In this document: positions 1 through 8,665 of the stretch, piece by piece
Layout: every line of letters starts with the position of its first letter
How positions within the stretch are numbered: the first letter of the stretch is position 1
NCBI RefSeq assembly: GCF_004343725.1
Contig: NZ_PTQW01000013.1
Span: forward strand, 1 to 64,000
From: Treponema sp. J25
GTDB lineage: Bacteria; Spirochaetota; Spirochaetia; Treponematales; Breznakiellaceae
Length of the DNA stretch: 64,000 bases
Direction of reading: 5' to 3'
Notes under the pieces: model-generated
Told to the model about the DNA's origin: nothing
What the model saw: only the letters and a program-made list of their open reading frames with translations
The model's database searches: none
Translations under genes and position numbers: made by a program

Positions 1-384
1 CGAGTTTTTAGAGGTGCCTTTAAATAAGTCAGCATGACAATCTAGTCACTGCTTGTTAATGATTTACCAAACAACTATGGTATGTAAACAGACACAGTAA
101 CCTTCGCCGCCTTAGCCTTAGGTCATCTCATATCATAGCTAATTTAGGTGACTGCCATTCTGGCAGAGCACACCCAATCAGCACTCTTTGCCACACCTAC
201 ATTCGAAATTGTAATTTCAGTCTATCCGGCTGTCAACCTTGGATTTAAAAATTTGTGTTCTGTAAACAGACATGGTACCCCGGGGCCTATCTCTATCCGT
301 TGGATGATGGGTTGCCCTGGGGAGGCCACGTATTTTTACATACCATGCCAAGGGAAAAAGCACCGATGACAACTACCAGAGGGG
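1..384. other. Left-edge region with no recognised gene
   Basis: No convincing coding sequence was found. A 73-codon open frame at 148-369 lacks a ribosome binding site and resembles no family I know. The region holds a perfect 6-bp hairpin at 152-166 (CTGCCA, loop TTC, TGGCAG) and two copies of TGTAAACAGACA. I tested it by eye for tmRNA, RNase P RNA, SRP RNA and tRNA signatures and found none. It could be a 3' gene remnant, an uncharacterised structured RNA or simply the upstream region of the sugar-sensing operon. A promoter for that operon could not be fixed. Confidence 0.5.
83..272. repeat. 12-bp direct repeat pair TGTAAACAGACA
   Basis: TGTAAACAGACA occurs at 83-94 and again at 261-272, 178 bp apart. 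Both copies lie near a GGTA motif. They could be binding half-sites upstream of the sensor operon or traces of an old duplication; the sequence alone does not decide. Confidence 0.55.
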
Positions 385-1407
385 ATGATACAATACCTTG
401 ATATGCGCCATGATCGACTGAGCCTTCTCGTGGTACTCCTTTTTGGAGTGCTCCTTATAGGGGCAAGCCTTTTGAATATCTATTTTATCAGTACCAGCCG
501 GGAAGAACTTACCAAAACGATTTTGTTAAACCCTTCTTCGGTAAAAAAGTACGATCACCTTATCATTGGGATCCTTCCCCAACCGAGCGATCCGTTTATC
601 GCAAACCTGTATAAGGGGATCCAGAGCACCGCAGAAAAATATCACCAGGCGCTCCAGTTTTTCACCTACGACATGGGTTCCACCGTATCTACCGTGCCCC
701 TAAGCCCTGAGGCCTATCGCTATTTTGAGATTGCCCTCAGGGTAAAGCCCGAGGGGATCATAATGTTTTTCCCCGCCGGAATGAACATTGGAGATTTTAT
801 TAACCAGGCCAGAGCAAAGGATATTCCCTTTGTTGGCGTGGCCATGGATGTGCCCCCTCTCCCAGAAGCCCGATTCATAACCAGCGATTCGGCCTCCCAT
901 GGAAAAGCCGCCACAATCCAGGCGCTCCAGACTCTGGGAACTCACGCCCGCCTCGGTATTATCCTCCCCTCCCGTTCCAGCGAGATTATCCAGGAGGACC
1001 CCTTCTTGCGGGGCGCCCTGGAGGCCATTCAAGAAACGGGCTATGGCCGTATCATCGCCACCGAACGAGAAGAAGAAAACATTCTGGCAGGAGAAGGAGC
1101 GGCCTCCCGCCTTTTGCAGGATCACCCGGAAATTAACGCGATCCTCTGTACCAGCGCTCGCAGCACCATCGGGGCCGCCCAGGTCCTTATCGATCGGGGG
1201 CTGGTGGGCAAAATCCTTATCATCGGCGCCGATGAAAACGAAGAAATAACCCGGCTCCTGGAAAAAGGAGTTGTGGCGGTAACCCTGGTTCGAGATGCCT
1301 TCCGGATGGGCACCCTTGCCATAGAAACCCTTACCTCTATAAAAAAGGGCACGTATCAAGGGGAAATCCTCCGGGTTACCACTAACATAAAGCGGCACGG
1401 GAACTAG
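385..1407 (+). CDS. Membrane-anchored sugar-binding sensor protein (XylFII-like)
   Basis: A periplasmic-binding-protein fold of the LacI/ribose-binding type (about residues 55-335) follows an N-terminal hydrophobic helix (about residues 12-35). There is no lipobox and no clear signal-peptidase site after the helix, so it is probably tethered in the inner membrane facing the periplasm. It is immediately followed by a LytS-type kinase and a YesN-type regulator. This matches the XylFII-LytS-YesN arrangement described in clostridia, where a binding protein reports extracellular D-xylose to the kinase. I infer a sensing rather than a transport role. The true sugar is not determinable from sequence. 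The start is uncertain: the GAGGGG at 378-383 lies only one base before the ATG at 385, and an ATG at 403 is an alternative. Confidence 0.8.
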   Translation: MIQYLDMRHDRLSLLVVLLFGVLLIGASLLNIYFISTSREELTKTILLNPSSVKKYDHLIIGILPQPSDPFIANLYKGIQSTAEKYHQALQFFTYDMGSTVSTVPLSPEAYRYFEIALRVKPEGIIMFFPAGMNIGDFINQARAKDIPFVGVAMDVPPLPEARFITSDSASHGKAATIQALQTLGTHARLGIILPSRSSEIIQEDPFLRGALEAIQETGYGRIIATEREEENILAGEGAASRLLQDHPEINAILCTSARSTIGAAQVLIDRGLVGKILIIGADENEEITRLLEKGVVAVTLVRDAFRMGTLAIETLTSIKKGTYQGEILRVTTNIKRHGN

Positions 1408-1411
1408 CGCT

Positions 1412-2878
1412 ATGAAGCACCATTTTCGCAACCGAATCGTTTCCAACTCTATAGTGATTATTTTTGTGCTTGGACTGGTAACCCTTTATACCACGTTTTC
1501 CACCATGGAATTGGTAAAGAGCGTGCAAATCCTTTTTAGCAAAAATGTGCTCCTTAAAACGATAGATGAGGACCTTAAAAAAACCCAACAACATCTCACT
1601 GAGTACTTACAGGCCAAGAATTCCGAGTCTCTGAAGGAATACATTAAAACCAGTTCCCGTCTTTTAGAATTCCAGAACCAATTAAACCGGGACATCCGGG
1701 AGGATCGCCTCCTCTTACTGGAACGGGACCTCCTTTTACTTATAGAAAACTATCTCACCTACAGTGAACAGGCGGTTCAAGCAAAACGGGGCCGGGACGT
1801 TACCACCTACGTAGCCGCCTACGAAGAGGCAAAGCGAAGCGAAAACAGCATCACCTTTATTCTTGAAAAATTGAATGGCCTGTATCTTGAACGGGCCCTG
1901 CAATCATTTTCGAAATACGAACAAAACATGGGGCTCATTGTTTCCCTCAACCTCCTGCTCATTTTCATTTCCTTTATTTTGAGCACCACCTTTACGCTCC
2001 GATATTCGCATATCATCACCGAACCGCTGGAAAAACTTTCCGGCGCGGTGGAAGCCATCAGCCGGGGAGCATACGATATAGAAATAGATACCTATACGGG
2101 GGATGATGAGATTGGCACCCTCAATCAGGCCTTTCGCAATATGCAACGAAGTATTTTAGAGGCCTTTGCAGAATTACGGAACAAGGCAGAATTGGAACGC
2201 CAGCTCTTTGAACAACAGATGCAGGTTCTGGACTATCAACATAAATTGAAAGATGCGGAACTGCTGGCCCTTCAATCTCAGATAAACCCCCATTTCTTGT
2301 ACAATACCCTTTCGGCAGGGTGGCAACTTGCCCTTTCTCAAGAGGATGAAATTACCGCGGAGTTCCTGGAAAAACTGGCCGACTTTATTCGATATGCTTT
2401 AAAGCCCACAAACCGTATGGTTCTGGTTTCAGAAGAAGTAGATTGCGCCCAAAAATACATCTGGCTTTTAAAACTTCGATTTAAAGACCGCTACCTTTTT
2501 GACATACAGGTTGATGAAGCAGCCCTGGCCCGAGAAAGCCCCGCCATGATTTTACAACCCCTTATTGAAAATGCCATTGCTCACGGGCTCCATGATGTAG
2601 AACAGGGAGGGACCGTTTTCATTCGGGTATGGACAGAACAACACCTGTTACAATACGAAGTACGTGATACGGGGAAAGGAATGGACCAGACAACCATCGA
2701 AAAAGCCCTGGCGGCCGCACAAGCGGAGGGAGTGCTTTCCTATGACCATATTGGGCTGCATAATGTCATTCGGCGGCTCCATCTATACACCGGAGGTAAA
2801 GAGAACATCACCATAGAAAGCGCCCCCGAAAAGGGCACCCGTATCGTAATCTCTATTCCCCAGGAGACACTGCCATGA
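1412..2878 (+). CDS. LytS/YesM-type sensor histidine kinase
   Basis: Residues 1-200 hold two membrane helices (about 10-35 and 175-200) flanking an extracytoplasmic helical segment. A HAMP domain (about 200-255), a His_kinase domain with the motif QINPHFLYNTL (phospho-acceptor about His294) and a HATPase_c domain with N-box IENAIAHGL and a GKGMD G-box follow. This is the LytS/YesM architecture, which signals to AraC-type response regulators. The gene starts 4 bp after the binding-protein gene and its last four bases (ATGA) overlap the start of the response regulator, so the three are very likely translationally coupled. I infer that it reads the sugar-loaded state of the upstream anchored binding protein. 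Confidence 0.9.
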   Translation: MKHHFRNRIVSNSIVIIFVLGLVTLYTTFSTMELVKSVQILFSKNVLLKTIDEDLKKTQQHLTEYLQAKNSESLKEYIKTSSRLLEFQNQLNRDIREDRLLLLERDLLLLIENYLTYSEQAVQAKRGRDVTTYVAAYEEAKRSENSITFILEKLNGLYLERALQSFSKYEQNMGLIVSLNLLLIFISFILSTTFTLRYSHIITEPLEKLSGAVEAISRGAYDIEIDTYTGDDEIGTLNQAFRNMQRSILEAFAELRNKAELERQLFEQQMQVLDYQHKLKDAELLALQSQINPHFLYNTLSAGWQLALSQEDEITAEFLEKLADFIRYALKPTNRMVLVSEEVDCAQKYIWLLKLRFKDRYLFDIQVDEAALARESPAMILQPLIENAIAHGLHDVEQGGTVFIRVWTEQHLLQYEVRDTGKGMDQTTIEKALAAAQAEGVLSYDHIGLHNVIRRLHLYTGGKENITIESAPEKGTRIVISIPQETLP

Positions 2879-4449
2879 GACGGGTTCTTATTGTAGATGA
2901 CGAAAGTCCTATTATTAGTGCGCTGGAACTTCTCATAAAACGCTACTTTTCTCAGGAATACCTGGTGGTAGGGGATGCCCACAATGGACGGGAGGCCATA
3001 GAGAAGGCCCGGGAACTGAATCCCGATATTATTCTTATCGATGTTCAGATGCCCGGCATCAATGGTCTTGAGGCGATTCGCAGTATTTCCCAAAGCGGTG
3101 GAACCAAAGCCTTTGTGCTGATTACCGCCTATGAACGTTTTGATATTGCCCGAGAGGCCCTCCGGCTCGGCGTATGCGATTACGTACTGAAACCTATTTC
3201 CCGGGAACGCCTTGAAATAGCCCTTCGGTCAGCAAGCTTATTCCTTGAGCGGCTCAGTTTAATAGAAGAAAAGGAGCTTGCCTTTCTGGAACGGGAACAA
3301 CAGTTTGCCGAGTATGTGCGAGAAGCCTTCTTTAATCATCTTCTGGAAGGACATTTGAGTCCTCAGGACCTTAAGGCCTTTCTTTCTGTATTCCACCTAT
3401 CGTGTACTCATGGGGCAGTGGGAATTCTGTACTTTCTTCCTGCTATTTCTCATAGCACAGGAGAACTGTACATCCAGGCTTCCCATACTATTCAGTATAA
3501 AACAACCGCTATCCTGGGCCCCCTGGTCCATCAGCGATACGCTCCTTTTTTCATTCCCCTTCCGAATAGCAACGAAACACCCCTACAGTCATTGGTAGAA
3601 CCTATCAAAAAAGAATTGGCAGGTCCCCTTGCCACCGGGGAAATTCAGATGCTTATCGGCTCTCCGGGTCCTCTTGCCGAGGTGGATCGCCTGTGGCAAA
3701 GGGTGTGGAACGAATTTTTACAAAGTCCTCAAGGACCCTCTTCCTCCGATGAGTATACGGGCGAAAGCAAACCAGATGAATTGTGGCCCTGGGTATTGGA
3801 CCACGAATACTATGAAGCTATCAGCCACCACTACTGGACGGTTGCCCAAAAACAGTTTGAGGAAATTATCATCAATCTTCAAAAATATCACACTATGAGT
3901 CCCCTGGGATTGTATCGATTGGTAAGTCTCTTAACCTATGGGATTACCGAGGCTATTCAAGAAGGGACCATTCCGCGGGAACGGGGGCACGCCCTCCTTT
4001 CTTTAGAAGGTCTTTTTTCTCTCTATCAGAAGGGGCTCTTTCAGGAACTAGGCACCTGGTGTCATACCCAATTCCAAAAACTTCTTCAAGAAGTTCATGT
4101 ACGTCGGGAATATTCACCGACGGTTCGGAAAATCCTTCAATACTTAGAAGAGCACTATCAGGAACCGATCAGCCTTGAATCGGTAGCTGACCTCATGGAT
4201 CTTTCACCCGTCACCGTATCCCGCATGCTCTCCGAAGAAGTAGGTCAGGGCTTTGCCCGAACCTTAATAGAAATTCGCCTTAAACGGGCGAAGGAACTCT
4301 TGCAAGAAGGGGACCTTTCAATAAAAGAAATCAGTCAGGCCTGTGGATATCAGGACCCCAATTATTTTGCTCGACTCTTTAAGAATTACACCGGTATGAC
4401 TCCCCGAGAGTACGGGGAAACAAAAAGGGAGGAAGCACATGGGACCTAA
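2875..4449 (+). CDS. YesN-type response regulator with AraC-type DNA-binding domain
   Basis: An N-terminal receiver domain (about 1-120) has the acidic pair at residues 8-9, phospho-acceptor Asp56 in IDVQMPG, and the conserved Lys in LKP. A long helical linker of about 290 residues leads to a C-terminal AraC/XylS double helix-turn-helix (about 420-520), including the usual signature ending in ...GYQDPNYFARLFKNYTGMTP. YesN-type regulators paired with LytS-type kinases normally activate nearby sugar-uptake operons. The likely target is the chvE promoter at about 5.7 kb, where two ATCTTTCCT repeats lie exactly 21 bp apart. The gene overlaps the kinase by 4 bp and the next lipoprotein gene by 11 bp. 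Confidence 0.9.
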   Translation: MRRVLIVDDESPIISALELLIKRYFSQEYLVVGDAHNGREAIEKARELNPDIILIDVQMPGINGLEAIRSISQSGGTKAFVLITAYERFDIAREALRLGVCDYVLKPISRERLEIALRSASLFLERLSLIEEKELAFLEREQQFAEYVREAFFNHLLEGHLSPQDLKAFLSVFHLSCTHGAVGILYFLPAISHSTGELYIQASHTIQYKTTAILGPLVHQRYAPFFIPLPNSNETPLQSLVEPIKKELAGPLATGEIQMLIGSPGPLAEVDRLWQRVWNEFLQSPQGPSSSDEYTGESKPDELWPWVLDHEYYEAISHHYWTVAQKQFEEIIINLQKYHTMSPLGLYRLVSLLTYGITEAIQEGTIPRERGHALLSLEGLFSLYQKGLFQELGTWCHTQFQKLLQEVHVRREYSPTVRKILQYLEEHYQEPISLESVADLMDLSPVTVSRMLSEEVGQGFARTLIEIRLKRAKELLQEGDLSIKEISQACGYQDPNYFARLFKNYTGMTPREYGETKREEAHGT

Positions 4450-5494
4450 AAAGGTGCGGGGATTTTTGTTTTTTTGTTGTATAGTCACTTGCGGGGTCGG
4501 TCTTTTAACAACGTGCCAGCGCTCCGACGCTTCTAGAGAGAACCGAAAGCCCCGGATTGGTCTTGCCCTGGATTCCCTCGTGGTAGAACGATGGCGCCGC
4601 GACATGGATAGTTTTGTCCGGGCAGCCCAGGATTTAAACGCCGAAGTACTCCTGCGGGTAGCAAACCAGGACGCAAGCACCCAAATCCAACAGGTAAAAG
4701 AGCTCGCCCAATCGGGCATCGACGTACTGGTACTCATTCCGAACGATGCGGAAAAACTGTCGGAGGTAGTAAAGCAGGTAAAACGAAAAAGAATTCCGGT
4801 CATTAGCTATGATCGACTCGTGCACAATGCCAACGTAGATCTCTACATCTCTTTTGATAACGAACGGGTTGGCTCCCTTATGGCAGAAAGCGCCGTGGCG
4901 GTAGCGCCACGGGGGAACTACGTTATTATCAATGGAGCTGTCACGGATAACAATTCGTACATGATTAACCGGGGCTTTCATAGCGTCCTTGACCCTCGCA
5001 TTGCTACAGGAGAAATCCGTCTTGTGGCAGAGATCTGGCCCAACGATTGGATTAGCGATGAGGTAAAACCCCGCTTTGAACAGCTTTTAGCCGAATTAAA
5101 AGATACTCCCCTCGATGTGGTCCTCTGTGGGAATGACATGCTCGCCGAAACAGTTATTTCTCTTTTATCCGAGAACCGCCGCATCCCCTATACAAAGGTT
5201 TTTGGGCAGGATGCGGAACTATCGGCCTGTCAGCGGATCGCCGAGGGAAGTCAATATGGAACCATCTACAAGCCTATTGAACCCCTGGCCCTGCGGGCCG
5301 CGGCCTTTGCGGTGATGCTTGCTAAAAAAGAGCCCATTACCACGGAACTAAAAATCTCTGATGGTACCTATCAGGTCCCCTATTTTAGACTGGAACCTAT
5401 CATGGTTACCCGAGAACGCCTGGCGGAAACGGTGATCAAAGACGGTTTCCATCGCTACGAAGAGGTTTTTCGTAACGTGCTAAAGGTGAAGTAG
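4439..5494 (+). CDS. Sugar-binding lipoprotein, XylF family
   Basis: The signal peptide ends in a lipobox-like LLTTC, which would make Cys26 the lipidated residue. The mature part is a complete type-I periplasmic binding protein of about 320 residues. Motifs such as SYDRLVHNANVDLYISFDN, the GQDAE segment and the ending VIKDGFH resemble E. coli XylF more than ChvE. It is translationally coupled to the response-regulator gene (11-bp overlap), not to the transporter genes, so its job may be in sensing or in delivering a second sugar to the downstream transporter. This is the second of three sugar-binding proteins in 7 kb. Family assignment is firm; substrate and role are inferred. Confidence 0.85.
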   Translation: MGPKKVRGFLFFCCIVTCGVGLLTTCQRSDASRENRKPRIGLALDSLVVERWRRDMDSFVRAAQDLNAEVLLRVANQDASTQIQQVKELAQSGIDVLVLIPNDAEKLSEVVKQVKRKRIPVISYDRLVHNANVDLYISFDNERVGSLMAESAVAVAPRGNYVIINGAVTDNNSYMINRGFHSVLDPRIATGEIRLVAEIWPNDWISDEVKPRFEQLLAELKDTPLDVVLCGNDMLAETVISLLSENRRIPYTKVFGQDAELSACQRIAEGSQYGTIYKPIEPLALRAAAFAVMLAKKEPITTELKISDGTYQVPYFRLEPIMVTRERLAETVIKDGFHRYEEVFRNVLKVK

Positions 5495-5564
5495 ACAGGA
5501 TAGACCTCCATAACACCTTTCCTTGATAAAAAGGGAACCAGGGGAAGCTTCTCAATAAAAAAGC

Positions 5565-5627
5565 CCATGAGGGCGAATTCAAAAGACGTTTATACTGCCC
5601 TTCATGGCCACCCATCTGGATTTTTTT
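5565..5627 (+). terminator. Candidate terminator after the sensor operon
   Basis: CCATGAGGGC at 5565-5574 pairs with GCCCTTCATGG at 5597-5607 with a single bulged T, and a run of seven T follows at 5621-5627. The distance between stem and T-run is longer than ideal, so this may be a weak or Rho-assisted terminator. Confidence 0.4.
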
Positions 5628-5681
5628 AACCATCCTTTTGTATCGATTTGTGCTATTTTATAGAAAAAGAACAATGATTAA

Positions 5682-5749
5682 ATCTTTCCTTTTTTAAGCT
5701 ACATCTTTCCTGATTACAAAATAAAAAACCTATTGGAAAATCCTATTCT
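5682..5749 (+). promoter_or_regulatory. Candidate YesN operator and activator-dependent chvE promoter
   Basis: ATCTTTCCT occurs at 5682-5690 and 5703-5711, a centre-to-centre distance of exactly 21 bp, the two-turn spacing typical of AraC-family direct-repeat sites. A -10-like TATTCT lies at 5744-5749, and the expected -35 position (about 5721-5726, ATAAAA) is poor, as in activator-dependent promoters. The repeats would fall about 45-75 bases upstream of the start of transcription. The regulator encoded at 2875-4449 is the obvious candidate ligand; this link is inferred. Confidence 0.5.
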
Positions 5750-5771
5750 GGTAAGGGTTCCGTACTCTTGC

Positions 5772-5792
5772 CCCATGGTTTTTTGCCATGGG
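5772..5792 (+). promoter_or_regulatory. Hairpin in the chvE 5' leader
   Basis: CCCATGG (5772-5778) and CCATGGG (5786-5792) form a perfect 7-bp stem around a T-rich loop, 25 bp before the chvE start codon and just before its strong AGGAGG site. It may stabilise the mRNA of this abundant binding protein. Confidence 0.45.
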
Positions 5793-5817
5793 AAAAAGTT
5801 CTTATTAGGAGGAAGCA

Positions 5818-6927
5818 ATGAAACTCGTCCGTGGATTGTTCATTGCACTACTTTCTGTAGCGGTTATCGGCGGTGTATTTGCCAGTGGACAGGGCGAAGC
5901 CGGTAAAACCCAGGTAGGGATTGTTCTTCCCACCAAGGATGAGCCCCGCTGGATCCAGGATCAGACCCGCTTTATGGACGCCCTTAAGGCCGCTGGATTT
6001 AGTGCAAAGGTTCTCTTTAGCCAGGGAGATTCGGCAAAAGAAAAGGCCAACGTGGAAGCCCTTATCAGCGAAGGGATTAAAGTACTCATCATTTGCCCCC
6101 ATGACGGAACCGCTGCTGCTGCCGCCGCCGAAGCGGCTGCTAAGGCTGGGGTAAAGGTTATCTCCTACGACCGACTTATCCGCGATACCACCGCGGTGGA
6201 TTACTACGTCACCTTTGATAGTTTCCAGGTTGGCGCCGCCTGGGGTAAGTACCTGAATCAGCAGGTTCCTGCCGGTTCCAAGGGGAACAACCTCTATATT
6301 TATACTGGTGCGGCCTCTGATAACAACGCCTTCATCTTCTTTGAAGGAGCCTGGAGCGAACTGCAGCCCAAGATCGCCGATGGAACCTACATCGTCCGCA
6401 ATTCCGATAAAGCGGTAGCTCTGAAGGACAAGGCAAAGCTCACCCGGGACGAAATGGCCCAGATCATTGGACAGACCACAACCAACTGGAACTTTAACGA
6501 TGCGAAAAGCAAGGCCGAAGCTAACCTTACCGCCGTCGGTCCTGAAGCGAAGGGAACCGTATATATCTGCGCGCCCAACGACGGAACCGCCCGGGCCATA
6601 GCCGATGCCTTTGCAGCTGATAAGGCCGTTACCAAGTACTACATCACCGGTCAGGATGCGGAAATCGCTTCTATCCAGTACATCATCGATGGGAAGCAAT
6701 CCATGACGGTGCTTAAGGATGTTCGCACCCTTGTAAAAGATGCTATTAACGCGGCAGTAGCTTACATGAAGGGCCAGACTCCTCCCGTTACTGCGTACTA
6801 CAACAACGGCAAGAAGGATGTCCCTGCAAAGCCGACCGCAATCATTACGGTAACCAAGGAAAACGTAAAGAAAGAAATTGTGGATTCCGGGTACTGGCCG
6901 GCTGACAAGTTCACAGGGCTTAAATAA
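5818..6927 (+). CDS. chvE: Multiple-monosaccharide ABC transporter binding protein
   Basis: A periplasmic sugar-binding protein of 369 residues with a cleavable signal peptide (hydrophobic core about 6-20, likely cut after VFA). The motif TGQDAE and the ending KKEIVDSGYW match ChvE-type proteins that bind glucose, xylose, arabinose or related sugars for MmsA/MmsB (GguA/GguB) transporters. An ideal AGGAGG site precedes the ATG. It is followed by an ATPase and a permease gene with strong hairpins between, which usually gives the binding protein higher expression. Its promoter region carries the 21-bp-spaced repeats. The sugar itself cannot be read from the sequence; xylose is a reasonable guess from the sensor locus. 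Confidence 0.9.
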   Translation: MKLVRGLFIALLSVAVIGGVFASGQGEAGKTQVGIVLPTKDEPRWIQDQTRFMDALKAAGFSAKVLFSQGDSAKEKANVEALISEGIKVLIICPHDGTAAAAAAEAAAKAGVKVISYDRLIRDTTAVDYYVTFDSFQVGAAWGKYLNQQVPAGSKGNNLYIYTGAASDNNAFIFFEGAWSELQPKIADGTYIVRNSDKAVALKDKAKLTRDEMAQIIGQTTTNWNFNDAKSKAEANLTAVGPEAKGTVYICAPNDGTARAIADAFAADKAVTKYYITGQDAEIASIQYIIDGKQSMTVLKDVRTLVKDAINAAVAYMKGQTPPVTAYYNNGKKDVPAKPTAIITVTKENVKKEIVDSGYWPADKFTGLK

Positions 6928-6956
6928 TTCTATAAGCGGTAGGCACCGGTCTTAAA

Positions 6957-7024
6957 AAAGGCGAGCGGAGGAGAACAATACTCCCCGCTCAGCCTTTTCA
7001 TAGGGCTCCCAAAATATGGGAGCC
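6957..7024 (+). terminator. Two strong hairpins between chvE and mmsA
   Basis: The first hairpin (about 6957-6998) pairs GGCGAGCGG-type sequence with CCGCTCAGCC and is flanked by A-rich and TTTT segments, like an intrinsic terminator. The second is a perfect 8-bp stem, GGCTCCCA (7004-7011) with TGGGAGCC (7017-7024). Together they probably act as a partial terminator and mRNA-stability barrier that sets chvE above mmsAB. About 100 more bases without other signals precede mmsA. Confidence 0.6.
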
Positions 7025-7128
7025 GCTGAGACTGGCAGAACACAATCTTTCATCGAAAAAAGTGAGGGAAGGGACCTGGTAAGGCCCCTTCTTGTGTTTT
7101 ACATTTTATATAAAGCAGGTAGAAGCCC

Positions 7129-8655
7129 ATGAGCGGATACATACTGGAAATGAAAAATATCGTGAAAACCTTCCCTGGGGTCCGGGCGTTAAGTGATGTC
7201 ACGTTCTCGGTCAAACAAGGAGAAATTCATTGTTTGGTCGGAGAAAATGGGGCAGGAAAATCGACGCTGATGAAAATTCTAAGTGGCGTATATCCCCACT
7301 CAGAATTTCAGGGCCAGATCTTTTTTGAAGGAAGGGAAGTAAAATTCAATCACATTCACGATAGTGAAGAAGCGGGAATCGGTATCATTTATCAGGAGCT
7401 CGCCCTGGTGCCCGAAATGATGGTGTACGAGAACGTCATGCTGGGCCATGAAAAAACCCGGGGGCTGACCATCGATATGTACGAAATGATCCGCGAAACA
7501 GAGGAACTCCTGAAACGGGTACATCTTAAAGTATCCCCTACGACTAAAATAAAGGACCTCGGCATTGGCAAACAACAACTTGTGGAAATTGCAAAAGCCC
7601 TGAGCCGCAACGTGAAACTCCTGATCCTTGACGAACCCACCGCAGCTCTTAACGAAGATGACTGCGAAAACCTCCTGAACATAATCCGGGAACTCAAGAG
7701 TCAGGGGGTGACCTGTATCATGATTTCCCACAAATTAAAAGAAGTACTCAGCATAGCCGATACCATTACGGTTTTACGGGATGGACGAACCATCTGCACC
7801 CTGGACCGACACAAGGATACCGTAAACGAACAGGTGCTTATTAAACACATGGTCGGTCGTTCCATTGAAAACATCTATCCACCCCGAGAACGATCCTACA
7901 CCGACGAAAAGGTTCTGGAGGTTCGGCACTGGAACGCCTTTGATCCCAAATTAGGACGTCCCGTTTTAAGGGATGTAAATTTTTATGTTCGAAAGGGAGA
8001 AGTGGTGGGTCTGGCAGGCCTGGTGGGATCTGGACGGACCGAATTAGCCCGAAGTCTCTTTGGAAATCCTGATGGCTACATTATTGAAGGAGAACTCATT
8101 TTTAAAGGGAAAAAAGAACGGTTTACCCACCCTCAACAGGCTATAAAAGCAGGCCTTGCATACGCAAGCGAAGACCGTAAGAAGAATGGGCTCGTCCTTA
8201 TTCAACCGATTCGCTCTAACATCACCATGGCAAACTTGGACGGAGTTGCATCTCGCCAGGGGGTGGTTATTGACGAAAAAGAAATCCAGGTGGCCAACGA
8301 GTACGTAAAAAACCTCACGATTAAAACTCCCAGTATTCAACAGCTTGTCTTGAATCTTTCGGGAGGGAATCAGCAAAAAGTCTCCGTGGCAAAATGGCTC
8401 TTTGTAAATCCCAGTTTACTTATTCTTGATGAACCTACGCGAGGGATCGATGTGGGAGCCAAGTACGAAATCTACACCATCATCAATAAATTAGTTAGCC
8501 AGGGTATGAGCATTTTGATGATATCCAGCGAGTTACCCGAGGTACTCGGCATGAGCGATCGGGTTTACGTCGTAGCAAATGGGCACATAACAGGGGAACT
8601 TTCTCGGGAAGAGGCTACCCAGGAAAAAGTCATGGAACTGGCAACCCAGTACTAG
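7129..8655 (+). CDS. mmsA: Sugar ABC transporter ATP-binding protein
   Basis: A tandem-ABC ATPase of 508 residues, the usual length of the MmsA/GguA/XylG family. The first domain has Walker A GENGAGKST, the Q-loop region and Walker B ILDEPTAALNEDD. The second domain has the degenerate Walker A GLVGSGRTE typical of this family, signature LSGGNQQK and Walker B LILDEPTRGID. It energises import of the sugar delivered by ChvE through the permease encoded 10 bp downstream. The two genes form one transcription unit downstream of chvE. Confidence 0.93.
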   Translation: MSGYILEMKNIVKTFPGVRALSDVTFSVKQGEIHCLVGENGAGKSTLMKILSGVYPHSEFQGQIFFEGREVKFNHIHDSEEAGIGIIYQELALVPEMMVYENVMLGHEKTRGLTIDMYEMIRETEELLKRVHLKVSPTTKIKDLGIGKQQLVEIAKALSRNVKLLILDEPTAALNEDDCENLLNIIRELKSQGVTCIMISHKLKEVLSIADTITVLRDGRTICTLDRHKDTVNEQVLIKHMVGRSIENIYPPRERSYTDEKVLEVRHWNAFDPKLGRPVLRDVNFYVRKGEVVGLAGLVGSGRTELARSLFGNPDGYIIEGELIFKGKKERFTHPQQAIKAGLAYASEDRKKNGLVLIQPIRSNITMANLDGVASRQGVVIDEKEIQVANEYVKNLTIKTPSIQQLVLNLSGGNQQKVSVAKWLFVNPSLLILDEPTRGIDVGAKYEIYTIINKLVSQGMSILMISSELPEVLGMSDRVYVVANGHITGELSREEATQEKVMELATQY

Positions 8656-8665
8656 GAGGAACAGG

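Noticed and set aside
148-369. 73-codon frame as a small gene
   Set aside because: No ribosome binding site, unusual composition and no family resemblance.
1-384. tmRNA or RNase P RNA at the left edge
   Set aside because: No tag-peptide frame, no tRNA-like T-loop and no conserved RNase P core could be found on either strand.
700-1446. 248-codon minus-strand frame opposite the sensor binding protein
   Set aside because: It lies entirely antisense to well-supported coding sequence, has no ribosome binding site and no recognisable family.
5848-6699. 283-codon minus-strand frame inside chvE
   Set aside because: Antisense shadow of a clear binding-protein gene produced by its codon bias.
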